Origin: Candidatus Peregrinibacteria bacterium
GTDB taxonomy: Bacteria; Patescibacteriota; Gracilibacteria; UBA1369; UM-FILTER-53-11
Length of the DNA stretch: 64,000 nt
Reading direction: 5' to 3'
NCBI GenBank assembly: GCA_016186205.1
Contig: JACPMA010000008.1
Coordinates: forward strand, 25,805 to 89,804
In this document: positions 14,563-23,574 of the stretch, in pieces
Numbering within the stretch: position 1 is the first letter of the stretch
Layout of the letters: every line of letters begins with the position of its first letter
Translations under genes and position numbers: made by a program
The notes under the pieces: generated by a model
The model's database searches: none
What the model was told of the DNA's origin: nothing
The model's input: the letters and a program-made list of their open reading frames with translations, nothing else

Positions 14563-16872
14563 AACCTGCTCACCCAAATCTCCACCGCAATATTTTACGA
14601 GCAATTCCTCAAGCTCGGAAAGGCAGTTTTTTACATCAGCAAGAGAGACGGCGTGATTACCGTCGACATTCAAAAATATATTTGTTGTCTGTTTATCAAC
14701 TTTGGTGAGTTCGGAATCAATATAGTTAAAATCGCGCGCCATAACTTTTCCTTCGCTATCGAAATAACAAAGCTCGCCTTTGATGAGCGGCACGGCCCTG
14801 TCGGTTCCGAGCGCATAGAATTTTTCACCGCCGTGCGCAAAACGCAACTCGACGGGCAATTTTATTTTATCTAAATCAAAAAGTCCGATGGAGAGCTGAT
14901 GTTTCACAACAAGAGTATTATAAATATCAACTGCAACATTGATACTGGGGAGCATTTTGCCGTTTGCTAGGCGAGAAACAAGCGCCAGGGGGCTTGGTTT
15001 ATTTTTGGTTGGATTCACGCCGAAATTGCGATAAATTTCACAAAATGCTTCGAGTCGGGGCGAAGTTTTTTTGATTTTTTCAAAATCGAGACCGGACAAA
15101 AGTTTGTTGCGAAGCTCGGAAAGACCTGAATGGTTACGCGTGATTTTTGTGCCCATCAAAATATTAAATCCAAGCTTAATTCCGGGGAATCGCTGTCTAA
15201 CTTCTTTATGAACTACAATAAGAGGCGTAATGAGATTTTGTATCTCGACCTTTTGGAATGCCGGCAAAGCTGCGCATTCTTGAAACCGCTCTATAACAAA
15301 AGCCTGATCGAGCGCATCAAGAAACCACCCTGCCTGAGGCCCAGATGTTTTCCCCAAGAGCGCAGTATAAATCGCTTCAAAGCCTTCTTTCGGAGAGAGT
15401 GGAGATTTTTTTCGGAGTTCATGAATTGCTGCGTGAAGTTCCTCACCGTGCTGTTTTGCTCCGGAAAGAAGACCGGCAACAACTATAAGAAATTTTTTCT
15501 GTTCGCCCGAAAGTGTTTTGGCCAGCTCCGGCATTTCTCTCTGCACGCTGAATTTATCGCTTTCGGTAGCGTATTCGGAAAGCCATATGCGTGCATATTT
15601 TGACCGACGCTCGGCTTCGGCTTTTTCTTCTACTGTGAGTTTTGCGCCTTTCAATTTTGCGACCTCATCTAAAAAATCAAGCTGCGGCATTTGAATAAGG
15701 AACGCGGTGCGCGAAAAACGCGGCCGAAAATAATCTTTTTCATGCTCCGGTTTAATTACGGAAAAATGGAGCGCTTTCTTTATTTCATCAGCCACATCAG
15801 ATGGCTTGCGGCCATACGCAATCTCCACGGATTCATCAAAAAAATCAAAAAGGCGAGGCGTTGTGGAGCCGGAAGGTTCAAAATCTATATGTCTTTCCGG
15901 ACTATTTCGAACCATCAAAAAACGCAATAATTCTTCCGGAAGCATATCGACGACTTCTGCTGCAGAGGCTCCGCGGGCCTTAGAAGAACTCATCTTCGCT
16001 CCGCCGATGGTAAAAAACTCATACGGCACATTCACCGGCACAATGCCTTTAAAAACTTCGCGTGCGATGCGCGCGGAAACATCACGGCTTCCGCCTGCAA
16101 CCGAATGATCTTTGCCTGCTCCTTCAATATCCACTGGAAAAATCTGCCATTTTGCAGCCCATTCCACTTTCCAAGGTAATTTTCCGCGGCCGCGGTAAGG
16201 GGCAACCTTGCCTTTATGCCCGCATCCATTCGCCCATTTCACTTTATCCAATTCACATATATATTCCACGGTTTTTTCTCCACGCGGTCCGCTGGAACCA
16301 ATCACAGTCGTTGTACCGACTTTTCCGCATTTCTCGCACACAACTTGCACGGGATTCCATTCTTCTTTTTTTTCGGAACCGGAAACTTCACGGTAAATGC
16401 GGCGGATATCCTCTGACTTTTCAAGCACAATATCAATCCACGGATCATATTTTCCTTCCGCGTAGAGTGTAGAACTTAAATAGAATTCGGGCTCAAAACC
16501 GAGCCGCCGGATCACAGCAATAAAATCATCGCCAAAATACTGGGCGTAATTTTTTTGCGGCGTCGGCGGAACATCCGGCGACAAAGGCGATGGCACATCT
16601 TTTAATGGCTTGCCCATATACGGCAAAAATTTCTCTTTCGGCAAATAAACCGGCATTCCGTCCATAGGATCCGCATCATTGATTTCATAAAAATATTTCA
16701 CGCTGTACCCTTTTTCAATAAGCGCCTGTGCAATAACTCCATGAATCACCACGCCGCGCAGAGATCCCACATGCACGCGGCCGGACGGCGTTTTTTCATC
16801 GCGCACAATAAAACTTTTTCTGCCTGGATACGTTTTCTCGGCAACGGCGACAACTTCATCAACCCAAAACAT
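14542..16872 (-). CDS. lysS: class I lysyl-tRNA synthetase fused to a B3/B4 tRNA-binding domain
   Basis: Residues 1 to about 530 are an archaeal/spirochaete-type class I LysRS: the HIGH-like GRVHVGSLRG (about 32-41), a Cys4 zinc-like insert (CEKCGKVG ... CELDKVKWANGCGH), KMSSSKARG (about 294) and a helical anticodon-binding cage. Residues about 545-776 match the B3/B4 domain known from PheRS beta (editing region) and from stand-alone proteins: FPGIKLGFNILMG, FGVNPTKNKPSPLALVSRL, LPSINVAVDIYNTL, VELRFAHGGEKF and ARDFNYIDSELTKV. Class I LysRS is normally about 500-550 aa, so this is a fusion. The extra domain could edit mischarged tRNA or improve tRNA binding. TATTCT ends 6 nt before the ATG, suggesting a leaderless mRNA. 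Confidence 0.93.
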   Translation of the reverse strand: MFWVDEVVAVAEKTYPGRKSFIVRDEKTPSGRVHVGSLRGVVIHGVIAQALIEKGYSVKYFYEINDADPMDGMPVYLPKEKFLPYMGKPLKDVPSPLSPDVPPTPQKNYAQYFGDDFIAVIRRLGFEPEFYLSSTLYAEGKYDPWIDIVLEKSEDIRRIYREVSGSEKKEEWNPVQVVCEKCGKVGTTTVIGSSGPRGEKTVEYICELDKVKWANGCGHKGKVAPYRGRGKLPWKVEWAAKWQIFPVDIEGAGKDHSVAGGSRDVSARIAREVFKGIVPVNVPYEFFTIGGAKMSSSKARGASAAEVVDMLPEELLRFLMVRNSPERHIDFEPSGSTTPRLFDFFDESVEIAYGRKPSDVADEIKKALHFSVIKPEHEKDYFRPRFSRTAFLIQMPQLDFLDEVAKLKGAKLTVEEKAEAERRSKYARIWLSEYATESDKFSVQREMPELAKTLSGEQKKFLIVVAGLLSGAKQHGEELHAAIHELRKKSPLSPKEGFEAIYTALLGKTSGPQAGWFLDALDQAFVIERFQECAALPAFQKVEIQNLITPLIVVHKEVRQRFPGIKLGFNILMGTKITRNHSGLSELRNKLLSGLDFEKIKKTSPRLEAFCEIYRNFGVNPTKNKPSPLALVSRLANGKMLPSINVAVDIYNTLVVKHQLSIGLFDLDKIKLPVELRFAHGGEKFYALGTDRAVPLIKGELCYFDSEGKVMARDFNYIDSELTKVDKQTTNIFLNVDGNHAVSLADVKNCLSELEELLVKYCGGDLGEQVLVDITS

Positions 16873-16878
16873 GGCTAT

Positions 16879-16884
16879 AGAATA
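16879..16884 (-). promoter_or_regulatory. lysS -10 element (leaderless start)
   Basis: TATTCT on the minus strand ends 6 nt before the lysS ATG. A weak TTTCGC lies 17 nt further upstream. Confidence 0.45.
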
Positions 16885-17061
16885 CAGGAAAATGGCGTAT
16901 GGCGAAATTGCGTGTATTGTCTAGTTGACATTCTTCGACCATTCTTCGATCTGCATTGCAAAAATTTCAACTGGATCAGTTATGCGCAAAGGATTTTCTT
17001 GTATTTACGAAAATAAATTCCGGTTTTTTTAGCGCCTTGTTGTACTGGCAAATAACAAACG

Positions 17062-17724
17062 CTAAGGAGCCCATGGATCCATTGCCTTAGGAGGAGTAGA
17101 ATCCTCCGGAGATGAAGGAGCCCATGGATCCATTGCCTTAGGAGGAGTAAAATCCTCGAGAGATGTATGGCTTTCAAATGTACCATCTGGGTTTAGAGTA
17201 ATATCCATTTTGCGTACTTTCTCGTTAGAAGGTTGATATTCTACATGAAGAAGCAAGCTACCAGGTTCATCACCGAAAGGAAACAAACCTTTAACCGAGC
17301 TGCTGGTTTTAAGTTTGCAATATAACAAATTTTGAAAGTCAATATTTAGATCGAGTTCTGCATTAAATTGTTTCGCAAGATCAAGCTCTTCCTCTCTAAT
17401 GGATTCGTAACTTGGATTTGTCTCTGGCATGAATTCCCCACGTTTGAAACGCTCGACCCATATTCTATATAGTTCATCACGTTTTTTTTCTAGTTTCCGA
17501 ACTATATCAAAGCGATCCTTAAATTTAATTTGCTGTAGTCTTTCCAGTCCGCTATTGGCTGCACCAAGAACATTCTTTCCAAGTGCTTGTTGAGATATTT
17601 CTGGTGGTCCATCAACTTGCAGTGATTCTGAAGCTGCTGGCGACGCATCTTTTCTTTCCAAAAAAATCAAACGTTGATGTGCAGCACATAAAAAATTGCC
17701 CAGAAAACAATTTAATAATTGCAT
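17062..17724 (-). CDS. orphan protein with 17-aa C-terminal tandem repeat
   Basis: I do not recognise this 220-aa protein. Its N-terminus is mildly hydrophobic and Cys-containing (MQLLNCFLGNFLCAAHQ). The middle is a charged helical region (about 65-130), followed by a beta-rich stretch with LLLHVEYQPSNEKVRKMDITLNPDG (part). The C-terminus ends in two copies of a 17-residue unit, EDFTPPKAMDPWAPSSP-like, the second truncated. The DNA period is 51 bp with few differences, so the duplication is recent. The promoter has TTGACA. It stands alone between lysS and dnaB and looks like one of several lineage-specific genes in this window. Function is unknown. Confidence 0.7.
   Translation of the reverse strand: MQLLNCFLGNFLCAAHQRLIFLERKDASPAASESLQVDGPPEISQQALGKNVLGAANSGLERLQQIKFKDRFDIVRKLEKKRDELYRIWVERFKRGEFMPETNPSYESIREEELDLAKQFNAELDLNIDFQNLLYCKLKTSSSVKGLFPFGDEPGSLLLHVEYQPSNEKVRKMDITLNPDGTFESHTSLEDFTPPKAMDPWAPSSPEDSTPPKAMDPWAP
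17066..17167. repeat. 51-bp tandem repeat, two copies
   Basis: Units 17066-17116 and 17117-17167 are nearly identical, both starting GGAGCCCATGGATCCATTGC. They encode the repeated Pro/Trp-containing C-terminal peptide of the orphan gene. Confidence 0.9.
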
Positions 17725-17752
17725 ATTTATTTTTGTTTTAACAACTGATTAT

Positions 17753-17781
17753 ATCGTACACTATTATTACATATATGTCAA
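17753..17781 (-). promoter_or_regulatory. promoter of the tandem-repeat orphan gene
   Basis: TTGACA (17781-17776), a 17-nt spacer and TACGAT (17758-17753). A TATAAT overlaps it just downstream (17753-17748). Confidence 0.55.
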
Positions 17782-17807
17782 CTACATACAAAATTAAGAA
17801 AAAGCGA

Positions 17808-19163
17808 CTAAGCTAGCACCTTCCGTTGGCGTTCGATATCAAGAAATCGCAACTTTTCCCGCTCAAACATAAGCTCAATATGGCCGGTCGGGCCATTGCG
17901 GTGTTTGCGGATAAAAATATCGGTTATGCCTTTGCGTTCGGAATCTTCTTCATAATAATCCTCGCGATACATCATAAGCACAACATCGGCATCTTGTTCG
18001 ATCGAGCCGGATTCACGCAAATCCGAAAGCTGCGGAATTTTGCTTGGACGGCCTTCCACAGCGCGTGAAAGCTGCGAAAGCGCCAAAACCGGAATGTGGA
18101 GTTCGCGTGCGAGATTTTTTAGAGCCCGTGTAATTTCTGAAATTTCCTGCACACGATTGGATTGATATGAACTTTTGGCAGCGACATTCATCATCTGCAG
18201 ATAATCCACTATAAGCATATCGAGACCATGTTGAGCTTTAAGTCGACGCGCTTTAGTGCGAAGTTCCACAATGCCATTCACGGAAGAATCATCAATAAAA
18301 ATTTTCGTTTGATTAAGATCGTCCATCACGCTCCCGATACGCGCAAAATCTTCATCCGCCAGCTTGCCGGTGCGCATCTTCCAGCTATCCACGCCTAAAA
18401 GCGCACAAAACATGCGTTCAACAAGCTGCTCCTTTGACATCTCAAGCGAAATGATTCCGACGGAGTAATCACGGCGCGCAATATTCTGGGCAATATTAAG
18501 GGCGAAAGCGGTTTTTCCCATAGCAGGACGCGCTGCAAGGACAACAAGATCGGTTGGCTGAAGGCCTGAAAGGAGATTGTCGAGTGTCCGAAAACCTGTC
18601 GGCAGACCGCGATAATGATTTTTTGATTCCGGGTCATGGAGGTCGGAAATTTTCTCATACGTCTGGGCGAGAATTTCTTTAATGTGAATGAAACGATCCT
18701 TAACAAAATTTTGAGAAACTGAAAAAAGCGCCTTCTCCGCTTCCTCAAGAAGATTCTCGAGCTCGTTCACTTCATCATAACCGAGCGCCATGATGCGGTC
18801 GCCGGTGGTGATGAGTTTTCTAAGGGTCGATTTGTGTTTGACAATAAGGGCGTATTGAACAATGTGGCTCGCTGTTGGCACTTCCAGCGTGAGCTGGGCA
18901 AGATATGACGCGCCGCCGGCTTGATCAAGCTTTCCATGGTCTTCCAGAAAAGTTGCGAGAATTTTGAGATCAATCGGCATGCGTTTGGCAAAAAGGTCAA
19001 GCATGCCTTGATAAATCATAATGTGCTGATCAAAATAGAAATCTTCCGGCTTCAAGAAATCGGCGATTTTAATAATCGCTTCTTTGTCTAGAATAAGCGA
19101 ACCGAGCGTGGCGCGTTCGGCCTCTTGGCTGTGCGGCGGGATGCGGGTGAGAGGAGTGGACAT
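17808..19163 (-). CDS. dnaB: replicative DNA helicase DnaB
   Basis: DnaB is the hexameric helicase that opens the replication fork. The N-terminal helical domain begins TRIPPHSQEAERATLGSL, typical of DnaB. The RecA-like domain has Walker A AARPAMGKTAFALN (about 210-223), SLEMSKEQL, Walker B DMLIVDYLQMM (about 318), the LSQLSR motif, and the arginine-finger region RKHRNGPTGHIEL. At 451 aa it is complete. No intein is present. The upstream region holds a 33-bp tandem repeat and AT-rich GAATTATGAATT strings instead of a clear promoter. Confidence 0.97.
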   Translation of the reverse strand: MSTPLTRIPPHSQEAERATLGSLILDKEAIIKIADFLKPEDFYFDQHIMIYQGMLDLFAKRMPIDLKILATFLEDHGKLDQAGGASYLAQLTLEVPTASHIVQYALIVKHKSTLRKLITTGDRIMALGYDEVNELENLLEEAEKALFSVSQNFVKDRFIHIKEILAQTYEKISDLHDPESKNHYRGLPTGFRTLDNLLSGLQPTDLVVLAARPAMGKTAFALNIAQNIARRDYSVGIISLEMSKEQLVERMFCALLGVDSWKMRTGKLADEDFARIGSVMDDLNQTKIFIDDSSVNGIVELRTKARRLKAQHGLDMLIVDYLQMMNVAAKSSYQSNRVQEISEITRALKNLARELHIPVLALSQLSRAVEGRPSKIPQLSDLRESGSIEQDADVVLMMYREDYYEEDSERKGITDIFIRKHRNGPTGHIELMFEREKLRFLDIERQRKVLA

Positions 19164-19190
19164 GAATTATGAATTACTAATGATGAATGA

Positions 19191-19256
19191 TGAATTTTTC
19201 ATGAAATTTTCATGAACTGCAAATGAATTTTTCATGAAATTTTCATGAACTGCAAA
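19191..19256. repeat. 33-bp tandem repeat, two copies, upstream of dnaB
   Basis: The unit TGAATTTTTCATGAAATTTT... (33 bp) starts at 19191 and again at 19224. It contains the inverted motif ATTTTTCATGAAATTTTCATGAA-like, rich in TTCATGAA palindromes, 28 bp before the dnaB start. The preceding AT-rich GAATTATGAATTACTAATGA resembles a similar string upstream of holB (44081-44117). It could bind a regulator of dnaB or simply be slippage-prone sequence. Confidence 0.8.
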
Positions 19257-19347
19257 TGAACTCGGTTGAAAGATTTACGGGATGATTTTTGGTATGTGCG
19301 AAAGATGTGCAAAAGATGCGTTTTCGTTTACCGCGGCAGCAAAAAAT

Positions 19348-19551
19348 CTGACAGGCTGGCTGATGTATTTCTGAGGCCAATTTGGGTCAGCTAGGCCGAG
19401 GGATCATGCTTTGCGAAGCCCAGCGCAGCTAGGCGCAGCAAAGTGCCGCGACTATCGAAGCGGCAATCCCAAGGCCGTCGCGAGGCCGTACATGCTAGGC
19501 CGAGCGACAGCGCTGACCATTGGCCGAAGGAATACTCAGCCAGTCTGTCAG
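19348..19551. repeat. 204-bp element with nested inverted repeats
   Basis: This spacer (19164-19556) holds no gene. Its outer arms CTGACAGGCTGGCTGA (19348) and TCAGCCAGTCTGTCAG (19536) match at 15 of 16 positions. A second layer GGCCAAT..GGTCAGC (19375) pairs with GCTGACCATTGGCC (19512). Inside are the hairpins GCCGC/GCGGC and CTTTGC/GCAAAG and repeated AGGCCG words. It could be a MITE-like mobile element or a structured RNA closed by a long terminal helix. It abuts the stop of the hydrolase gene. No certain target duplication is seen. Confidence 0.65.
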
Positions 19552-19556
19552 TAAAA

Positions 19557-20549
19557 TCAAGTGGCAACCAACGCCCTCAAATCGAGTGATTCCAGACTAT
19601 GTCCGTCTTCCGGCAACACGGTTTCAATGGCAGTCCGCGTACTCCCGATTCGCCGCGCAATCAAATCGCCGTGGCTTTCATCAATATATGGATCTTTTTC
19701 TCCTCGAAAAACGCGCACGCGGCAACGATCTCTTACAACCGATGTAAGATCTCCGATTTCTCCAAAAAAACGCGCGCCGAATGCCCGCATATGCCAATCA
19801 ATTGGATTTCTTTGCGGCTGGGTAACATGATAAAAACGCGGTAAACTCGATAATACCTCCTTCAAAACGCCGATATGGCTTCCTGGGCCTGGCGCAACGA
19901 GGCTTTCGTCAACCGCAACGCGGGTATTAATAACCCTTAAAGCAATATCCGGATCTTTGGTATCCAGCGCTACTTGAACAAACGGCGAAAGGAAATTTGC
20001 GCAGTCCGGAGGCGGCATACCGCTTTTAGCACATTGGCGCAAAGCATAAAGCGCTGCCAAAGCGCCGTATGAATGACCGGCAATATGCATACTTTCGAGT
20101 TGCGGAGCATATCGCCGCATGGCTTTCATTGCGGCAAAAAGCGCTCGCGTATACCGCTCAAAAGAAAACGGTTGCTCAAAAAAGAACGGCCGCTGCCGAT
20201 GGAACTCATCCGCTTCTGGACCACCAAGTTCACCAATTCCCATTTTATAAGTTCCGCGCCGAAGACCTCCGGGCATCAATAAAAGCGTCGAGATATCTCC
20301 TGTTTCTTTCGCAAGCTTTCTTGCTTTCTCTTCAGCATCCATTCGCCATTGATCGCCTGGCAGACCATGCTGAACCAGTAATGCGCGGCGCACTTTTGAT
20401 AACGGACTTCCTTCGCAGGCCGGCGCAATGAGTTTTCCTGCTGCTGTTACCCATTTTCCATCAATGGTGTCTATTGGCAAGAAAACCATTTCCTCGGCCA
20501 CATCTGGGTCGGGGCCGTTAAGACAACCTAAAGATAATTGCTCTTCCAT
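19557..20549 (-). CDS. alpha/beta hydrolase
   Basis: This 330-aa serine hydrolase-like protein has the nucleophile elbow G-H-S-Y-G (about residue 156), a likely acid Asp in GEKDPYIDESHGD (about 290) and the catalytic His in EDGHSLES (about 318), i.e. the complete triad order of alpha/beta hydrolases. The N-terminal half has QHGLPGDQWR, the usual oxyanion-side HG motif. There is no signal peptide. The substrate is unknown. It lies 37 nt downstream of the aminotransferase, but a good promoter (TTGAAA-16-TACAAT) sits in that gap and over the aminotransferase stop, so it is probably expressed separately. Confidence 0.82.
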   Translation of the reverse strand: MEEQLSLGCLNGPDPDVAEEMVFLPIDTIDGKWVTAAGKLIAPACEGSPLSKVRRALLVQHGLPGDQWRMDAEEKARKLAKETGDISTLLLMPGGLRRGTYKMGIGELGGPEADEFHRQRPFFFEQPFSFERYTRALFAAMKAMRRYAPQLESMHIAGHSYGALAALYALRQCAKSGMPPPDCANFLSPFVQVALDTKDPDIALRVINTRVAVDESLVAPGPGSHIGVLKEVLSSLPRFYHVTQPQRNPIDWHMRAFGARFFGEIGDLTSVVRDRCRVRVFRGEKDPYIDESHGDLIARRIGSTRTAIETVLPEDGHSLESLDLRALVAT

Positions 20550-20562
20550 AAATAGGAGGCTT

Positions 20563-20590
20563 ATTGTAAGCCATTTTCAGGATTTTTCAA
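20563..20590 (-). promoter_or_regulatory. promoter of the alpha/beta hydrolase
   Basis: TTGAAA (20590-20585), a 16-nt spacer and TACAAT (20568-20563), with 13 nt to the ATG and AGCCTCC in between. The -35 overlaps the last codon and stop of the upstream aminotransferase. Confidence 0.6.
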
Positions 20591-21915
20591 GCACTGTACG
20601 CCACCTCAAAAATTGCCTGAATCATCTTGCTGATTTTTTCTTTTTTTACGCCGCAAAACGCGACGCGAAATCCTTGCTGTGAAGGCACGACTCCGACTTT
20701 TTTCTCTTTCAAGAGCCGCTCGGCAATATCCTTAGCATCGATGCTTTTCTCTAAATTCATATATGCAAAAAATCCGCCATTGCATGGATCTGCCCAAAGT
20801 TTCTGTTTGCCGTATTTTTTATAACCTTCCTCCAGCGCAACCATCATCATTTTCCAGCGATCACGGAGGCGGTTGATGATTTCTTCGCGCTGCGCTTCGA
20901 CCGTCGCAAAATCATCCATAAGCGCATCCGCCAAAATTTGGCCGTGGTGATTTACTTGCGAAATTTCGCCGCGGACCAGTCCGCCAATTTTCGAACCTGT
21001 TTCTGCACGAAGACCCCTCAAAAATTCTTCATTCATTAAATGCCCGTCCAAAGCGCTCGCAAAAAATGTCAGAAAACCGATGCGGTATCCGTATGCAAGC
21101 ATGACTTTTGAAATACCATCCATTTTCGCAACGCTCAAATTCGGAAGTGGTGCGAAAATTTGCGAAAGGAGAGAATATTTTTGGCCAATTTCATCATAAA
21201 CATAACCTTCATAAGCATCATCTAGCAAAACGACAAACGGCACCTGCGGCATTTCTCGGCAAAGCGCCTGTATGCGCTGACCAAGCTCCTTGGCATCGTC
21301 GGCGCTCGGCATAAAGCCGGTTTGATTATGCGGAAAATTCAGCAGCAAAACGACTTTTTTCTGAAGCTGCGCCGTTTCCCTGCATGCGCCGATTAAAGCA
21401 TCAATGTGGAGCACACCGTTGGTAAAAAGCGGAAATGTCGAAATCTTCACGCCCTGCACATCCTTAAAAATATGTTCGTAATTCTCCCACGATTTATCGG
21501 CAGTAATAAGCGTTTGACCGTTTTCAAGAAAAAGCCGGCCGGCGAGCGCAAGCGAATGTGTGATACCGTTGGTCACGACCGGCAGCGTTGCGTAATTTGC
21601 AAGCCCCGGATGTTTTTCAATAATTTTTGCGAGCCATTTTTTACGCAGCGATTCAACTCCTTCAATCGGCGCATAGCCGAAAATTTTTGCTTTTGGCACG
21701 CGTTCCATGATTTTCGCTCCAGCCCACGGTTCCGCGACTGCGATATGCGAAATCGTTCCATCATCGTCTTGCGCAATTCCGATGGTGCCGTCAATTTCCG
21801 CTTCAGTACGCGCCCGCCCGCTCCAATAAAAAATTCCTTTTGGCGTTTCGATGCTTTTGCCTAGCGGTGAAAACGCTGCCCAGAGCGAAGTTTTTTGTAA
21901 AAATGGAAATCCCAC
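20587..21915 (-). CDS. PLP-dependent aminotransferase, class I/II
   Basis: This is a 442-aa fold-type I aminotransferase. Visible features are NFPHNQTGF (about 195, the conserved N-P-x-N-like turn, here with His), VVLLDDAYEGYVYDE with the PLP-contacting Asp and Tyr (about 230), and the Schiff-base Lys in SVAKMDGISKVMLAYGYRIGF (SK about 263). The C-terminal small domain contains NGGFFAYMNLEK and ends with VAFCGVKKEKI. The substrate amino acid cannot be assigned. It is divergently arranged with yraN, separated by 21 nt. Confidence 0.88.
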   Translation of the reverse strand: MGFPFLQKTSLWAAFSPLGKSIETPKGIFYWSGRARTEAEIDGTIGIAQDDDGTISHIAVAEPWAGAKIMERVPKAKIFGYAPIEGVESLRKKWLAKIIEKHPGLANYATLPVVTNGITHSLALAGRLFLENGQTLITADKSWENYEHIFKDVQGVKISTFPLFTNGVLHIDALIGACRETAQLQKKVVLLLNFPHNQTGFMPSADDAKELGQRIQALCREMPQVPFVVLLDDAYEGYVYDEIGQKYSLLSQIFAPLPNLSVAKMDGISKVMLAYGYRIGFLTFFASALDGHLMNEEFLRGLRAETGSKIGGLVRGEISQVNHHGQILADALMDDFATVEAQREEIINRLRDRWKMMMVALEEGYKKYGKQKLWADPCNGGFFAYMNLEKSIDAKDIAERLLKEKKVGVVPSQQGFRVAFCGVKKEKISKMIQAIFEVAYSA

Positions 21916-21936
21916 GCGATTATCTTATATGCTAAA

Positions 21937-22311
21937 ATGCACGGCGTGAAGGCAAAAACTCTTGGGTATTCCGGCGAAACTCTTGCGGCGCAATTTCTCA
22001 AAAATAAAGGCTACGAGATTTTGCAAAATAATTTTACGATTCGCGGCGGGGAAATCGATTTGATAGCTCTTCACGGTACGATTCTCATTTTTGTAGAAGT
22101 AAAAACGCGAACGAATGAAAGTTTCGGACGCGGTGAAGAAAGCATGAATTATTTCAAACGGACACGTATCCATCGGGCGATCGAACGGTACCTCGACCGG
22201 CATGGAGATCGCGAGGACACGGATTATCGCGTTGATCTCATTGAGGTTGAACTTGATCCAACTACAAAAGCGTTAAAGAATATTAATCATTTTGAAGATA
22301 TTGAATTATGA
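21937..22311 (+). CDS. yraN: YraN/UPF0102 nuclease-like protein
   Basis: This is a 124-aa UPF0102 protein with a restriction-endonuclease-like fold: GYSGETLAAQFLKNKGYEIL, then NNFTIRGGEIDLIALH and LIFVEVKTRT, giving the E...D...E-V-K nuclease motif. The family is often near rnhB and comM; here comM is two genes downstream. The biochemical role is not settled. Its last 4 nt overlap the ATG of the PEGA protein gene. Confidence 0.93.
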   Translation: MHGVKAKTLGYSGETLAAQFLKNKGYEILQNNFTIRGGEIDLIALHGTILIFVEVKTRTNESFGRGEESMNYFKRTRIHRAIERYLDRHGDREDTDYRVDLIEVELDPTTKALKNINHFEDIEL

Positions 22312-23567
22312 AATCCGAAGATCAAATTGCAATTCATAAACCATCGCGGAAACAAGCGCTTCTCTTCTTTTTCATTTCTATCCTGCTCGCGGCCGGCGTA
22401 ATCGCATGGACATTTTTTCTCAATAAAGGAAAACTTGTAGCCGAGGGTCCTGCGCCTTTCCGAATGAATGCTGGAGGCAAGCAAATTGTTTGCGAAAAAT
22501 CTCCGTGCATTATTGAACTTGCTCCACGGTCATATGACATTACGCTTCAGAAAGACGGATATTATGATGCTTCGCAACGCGTAGCTGTCGCGCGATGGAA
22601 AGAGACAAAAATCGCGGCGCAATTTGAATTTATTCCGAAAGTTTACGATAGAGGAGACATCGTGCTGCCTTTTGAAACTGCTCCGCTAAAATCGCCATTC
22701 ATCGACATGAAAAAATTCGAGAACTTTCCAAAAGATGTAAAAGAAGCTTTATTTTCCGCATCCGGAAATTTTGCCATGCTGAAGCTCGGCAGGGAACGCT
22801 ATATATATGATGTTCAAAATCGCGCTGTATCGAAAATTGATGTGCCGCTCAATGCGCAGCTTGCTTGGATCGGTGAAAAAATCGCTTCACTTGAAACCAA
22901 TGAAGAAAATGAAGAAAAACAAATTTTGTTTATATCCGATACTGCCGGAAAGCGCCAATCAAACGCATCTTTCGCGCGACCGTTGAAAAATCCTGCTATG
23001 TTTGGTTCGCCTTTGGGACAAAAAATAATTATTCGCGATGGCGGCACAAATGCTTTCTATGAAATAGATGTCGAAAAACAATCTCGCAAAAAGATTGAAG
23101 AACTGACTGCCGATGCGGTGGTTTCTCGCTGGGTCGGGAAATATATTATTTTTTCCGAAGAAGAAAAGATTTTTGCGCTTGATGCAGATACATTTGAAAA
23201 AATCGAGCTTGGCGCAGCTGATGCAGAGAACATTACGGAAATCAAACCGGGCGTGCTTGTTTTTCTTTCCTTAAATAAACGGGATTCCGGAAAAGCAAAC
23301 TTAAACCAAACTCTGGAAGAAGCCGTGGAAGCTGCAAAAAAAGAAACGCTTTCTGAAAAATCTGCAGAGAAATCAGTGGAAAAAACGCCGGAAAAATCAT
23401 TGTTTATCACGGAATTCACTATCGAAAATCGTACTTTAAGAACGCTGGCAGAAATTCCTCTAAAACCGGATGAAATCATCCATAGGCTCACTTTTGATGC
23501 AAATTCAGGCAATTTGTTTTTTATAAAAAATGAAAAATTATACGAGGTTCAGCTAAAGGCGAATTGA
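22308..23567 (+). CDS. membrane-anchored PEGA-domain protein
   Basis: This 419-aa protein has one N-terminal TM helix (ALLFFFISILLAAGVIAWTFFL) and then an extracytoplasmic region. A PEGA domain covers about 45-110, with PCIIELAPRSYDITLQKDGYYD. The rest (about 110-419) looks like a beta-propeller-type sensor region with repeated short strands (VQNRAVSKIDVPL, AGKRQSN, LDADTFEKIEL) and a Glu/Lys-Ser-rich linker (EKSAEKSVEKTPEKS) near 360. PEGA proteins act in envelope or surface functions; the specific role is unknown. It is translationally coupled to yraN. Confidence 0.8.
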   Translation: MKSEDQIAIHKPSRKQALLFFFISILLAAGVIAWTFFLNKGKLVAEGPAPFRMNAGGKQIVCEKSPCIIELAPRSYDITLQKDGYYDASQRVAVARWKETKIAAQFEFIPKVYDRGDIVLPFETAPLKSPFIDMKKFENFPKDVKEALFSASGNFAMLKLGRERYIYDVQNRAVSKIDVPLNAQLAWIGEKIASLETNEENEEKQILFISDTAGKRQSNASFARPLKNPAMFGSPLGQKIIIRDGGTNAFYEIDVEKQSRKKIEELTADAVVSRWVGKYIIFSEEEKIFALDADTFEKIELGAADAENITEIKPGVLVFLSLNKRDSGKANLNQTLEEAVEAAKKETLSEKSAEKSVEKTPEKSLFITEFTIENRTLRTLAEIPLKPDEIIHRLTFDANSGNLFFIKNEKLYEVQLKAN

Positions 23568-23574
23568 TCTGTTA

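Noticed and set aside
19191-19256. CRISPR array
   Set aside because: Only two directly adjacent 33-bp copies with no spacers and no cas genes; it is a tandem duplication.
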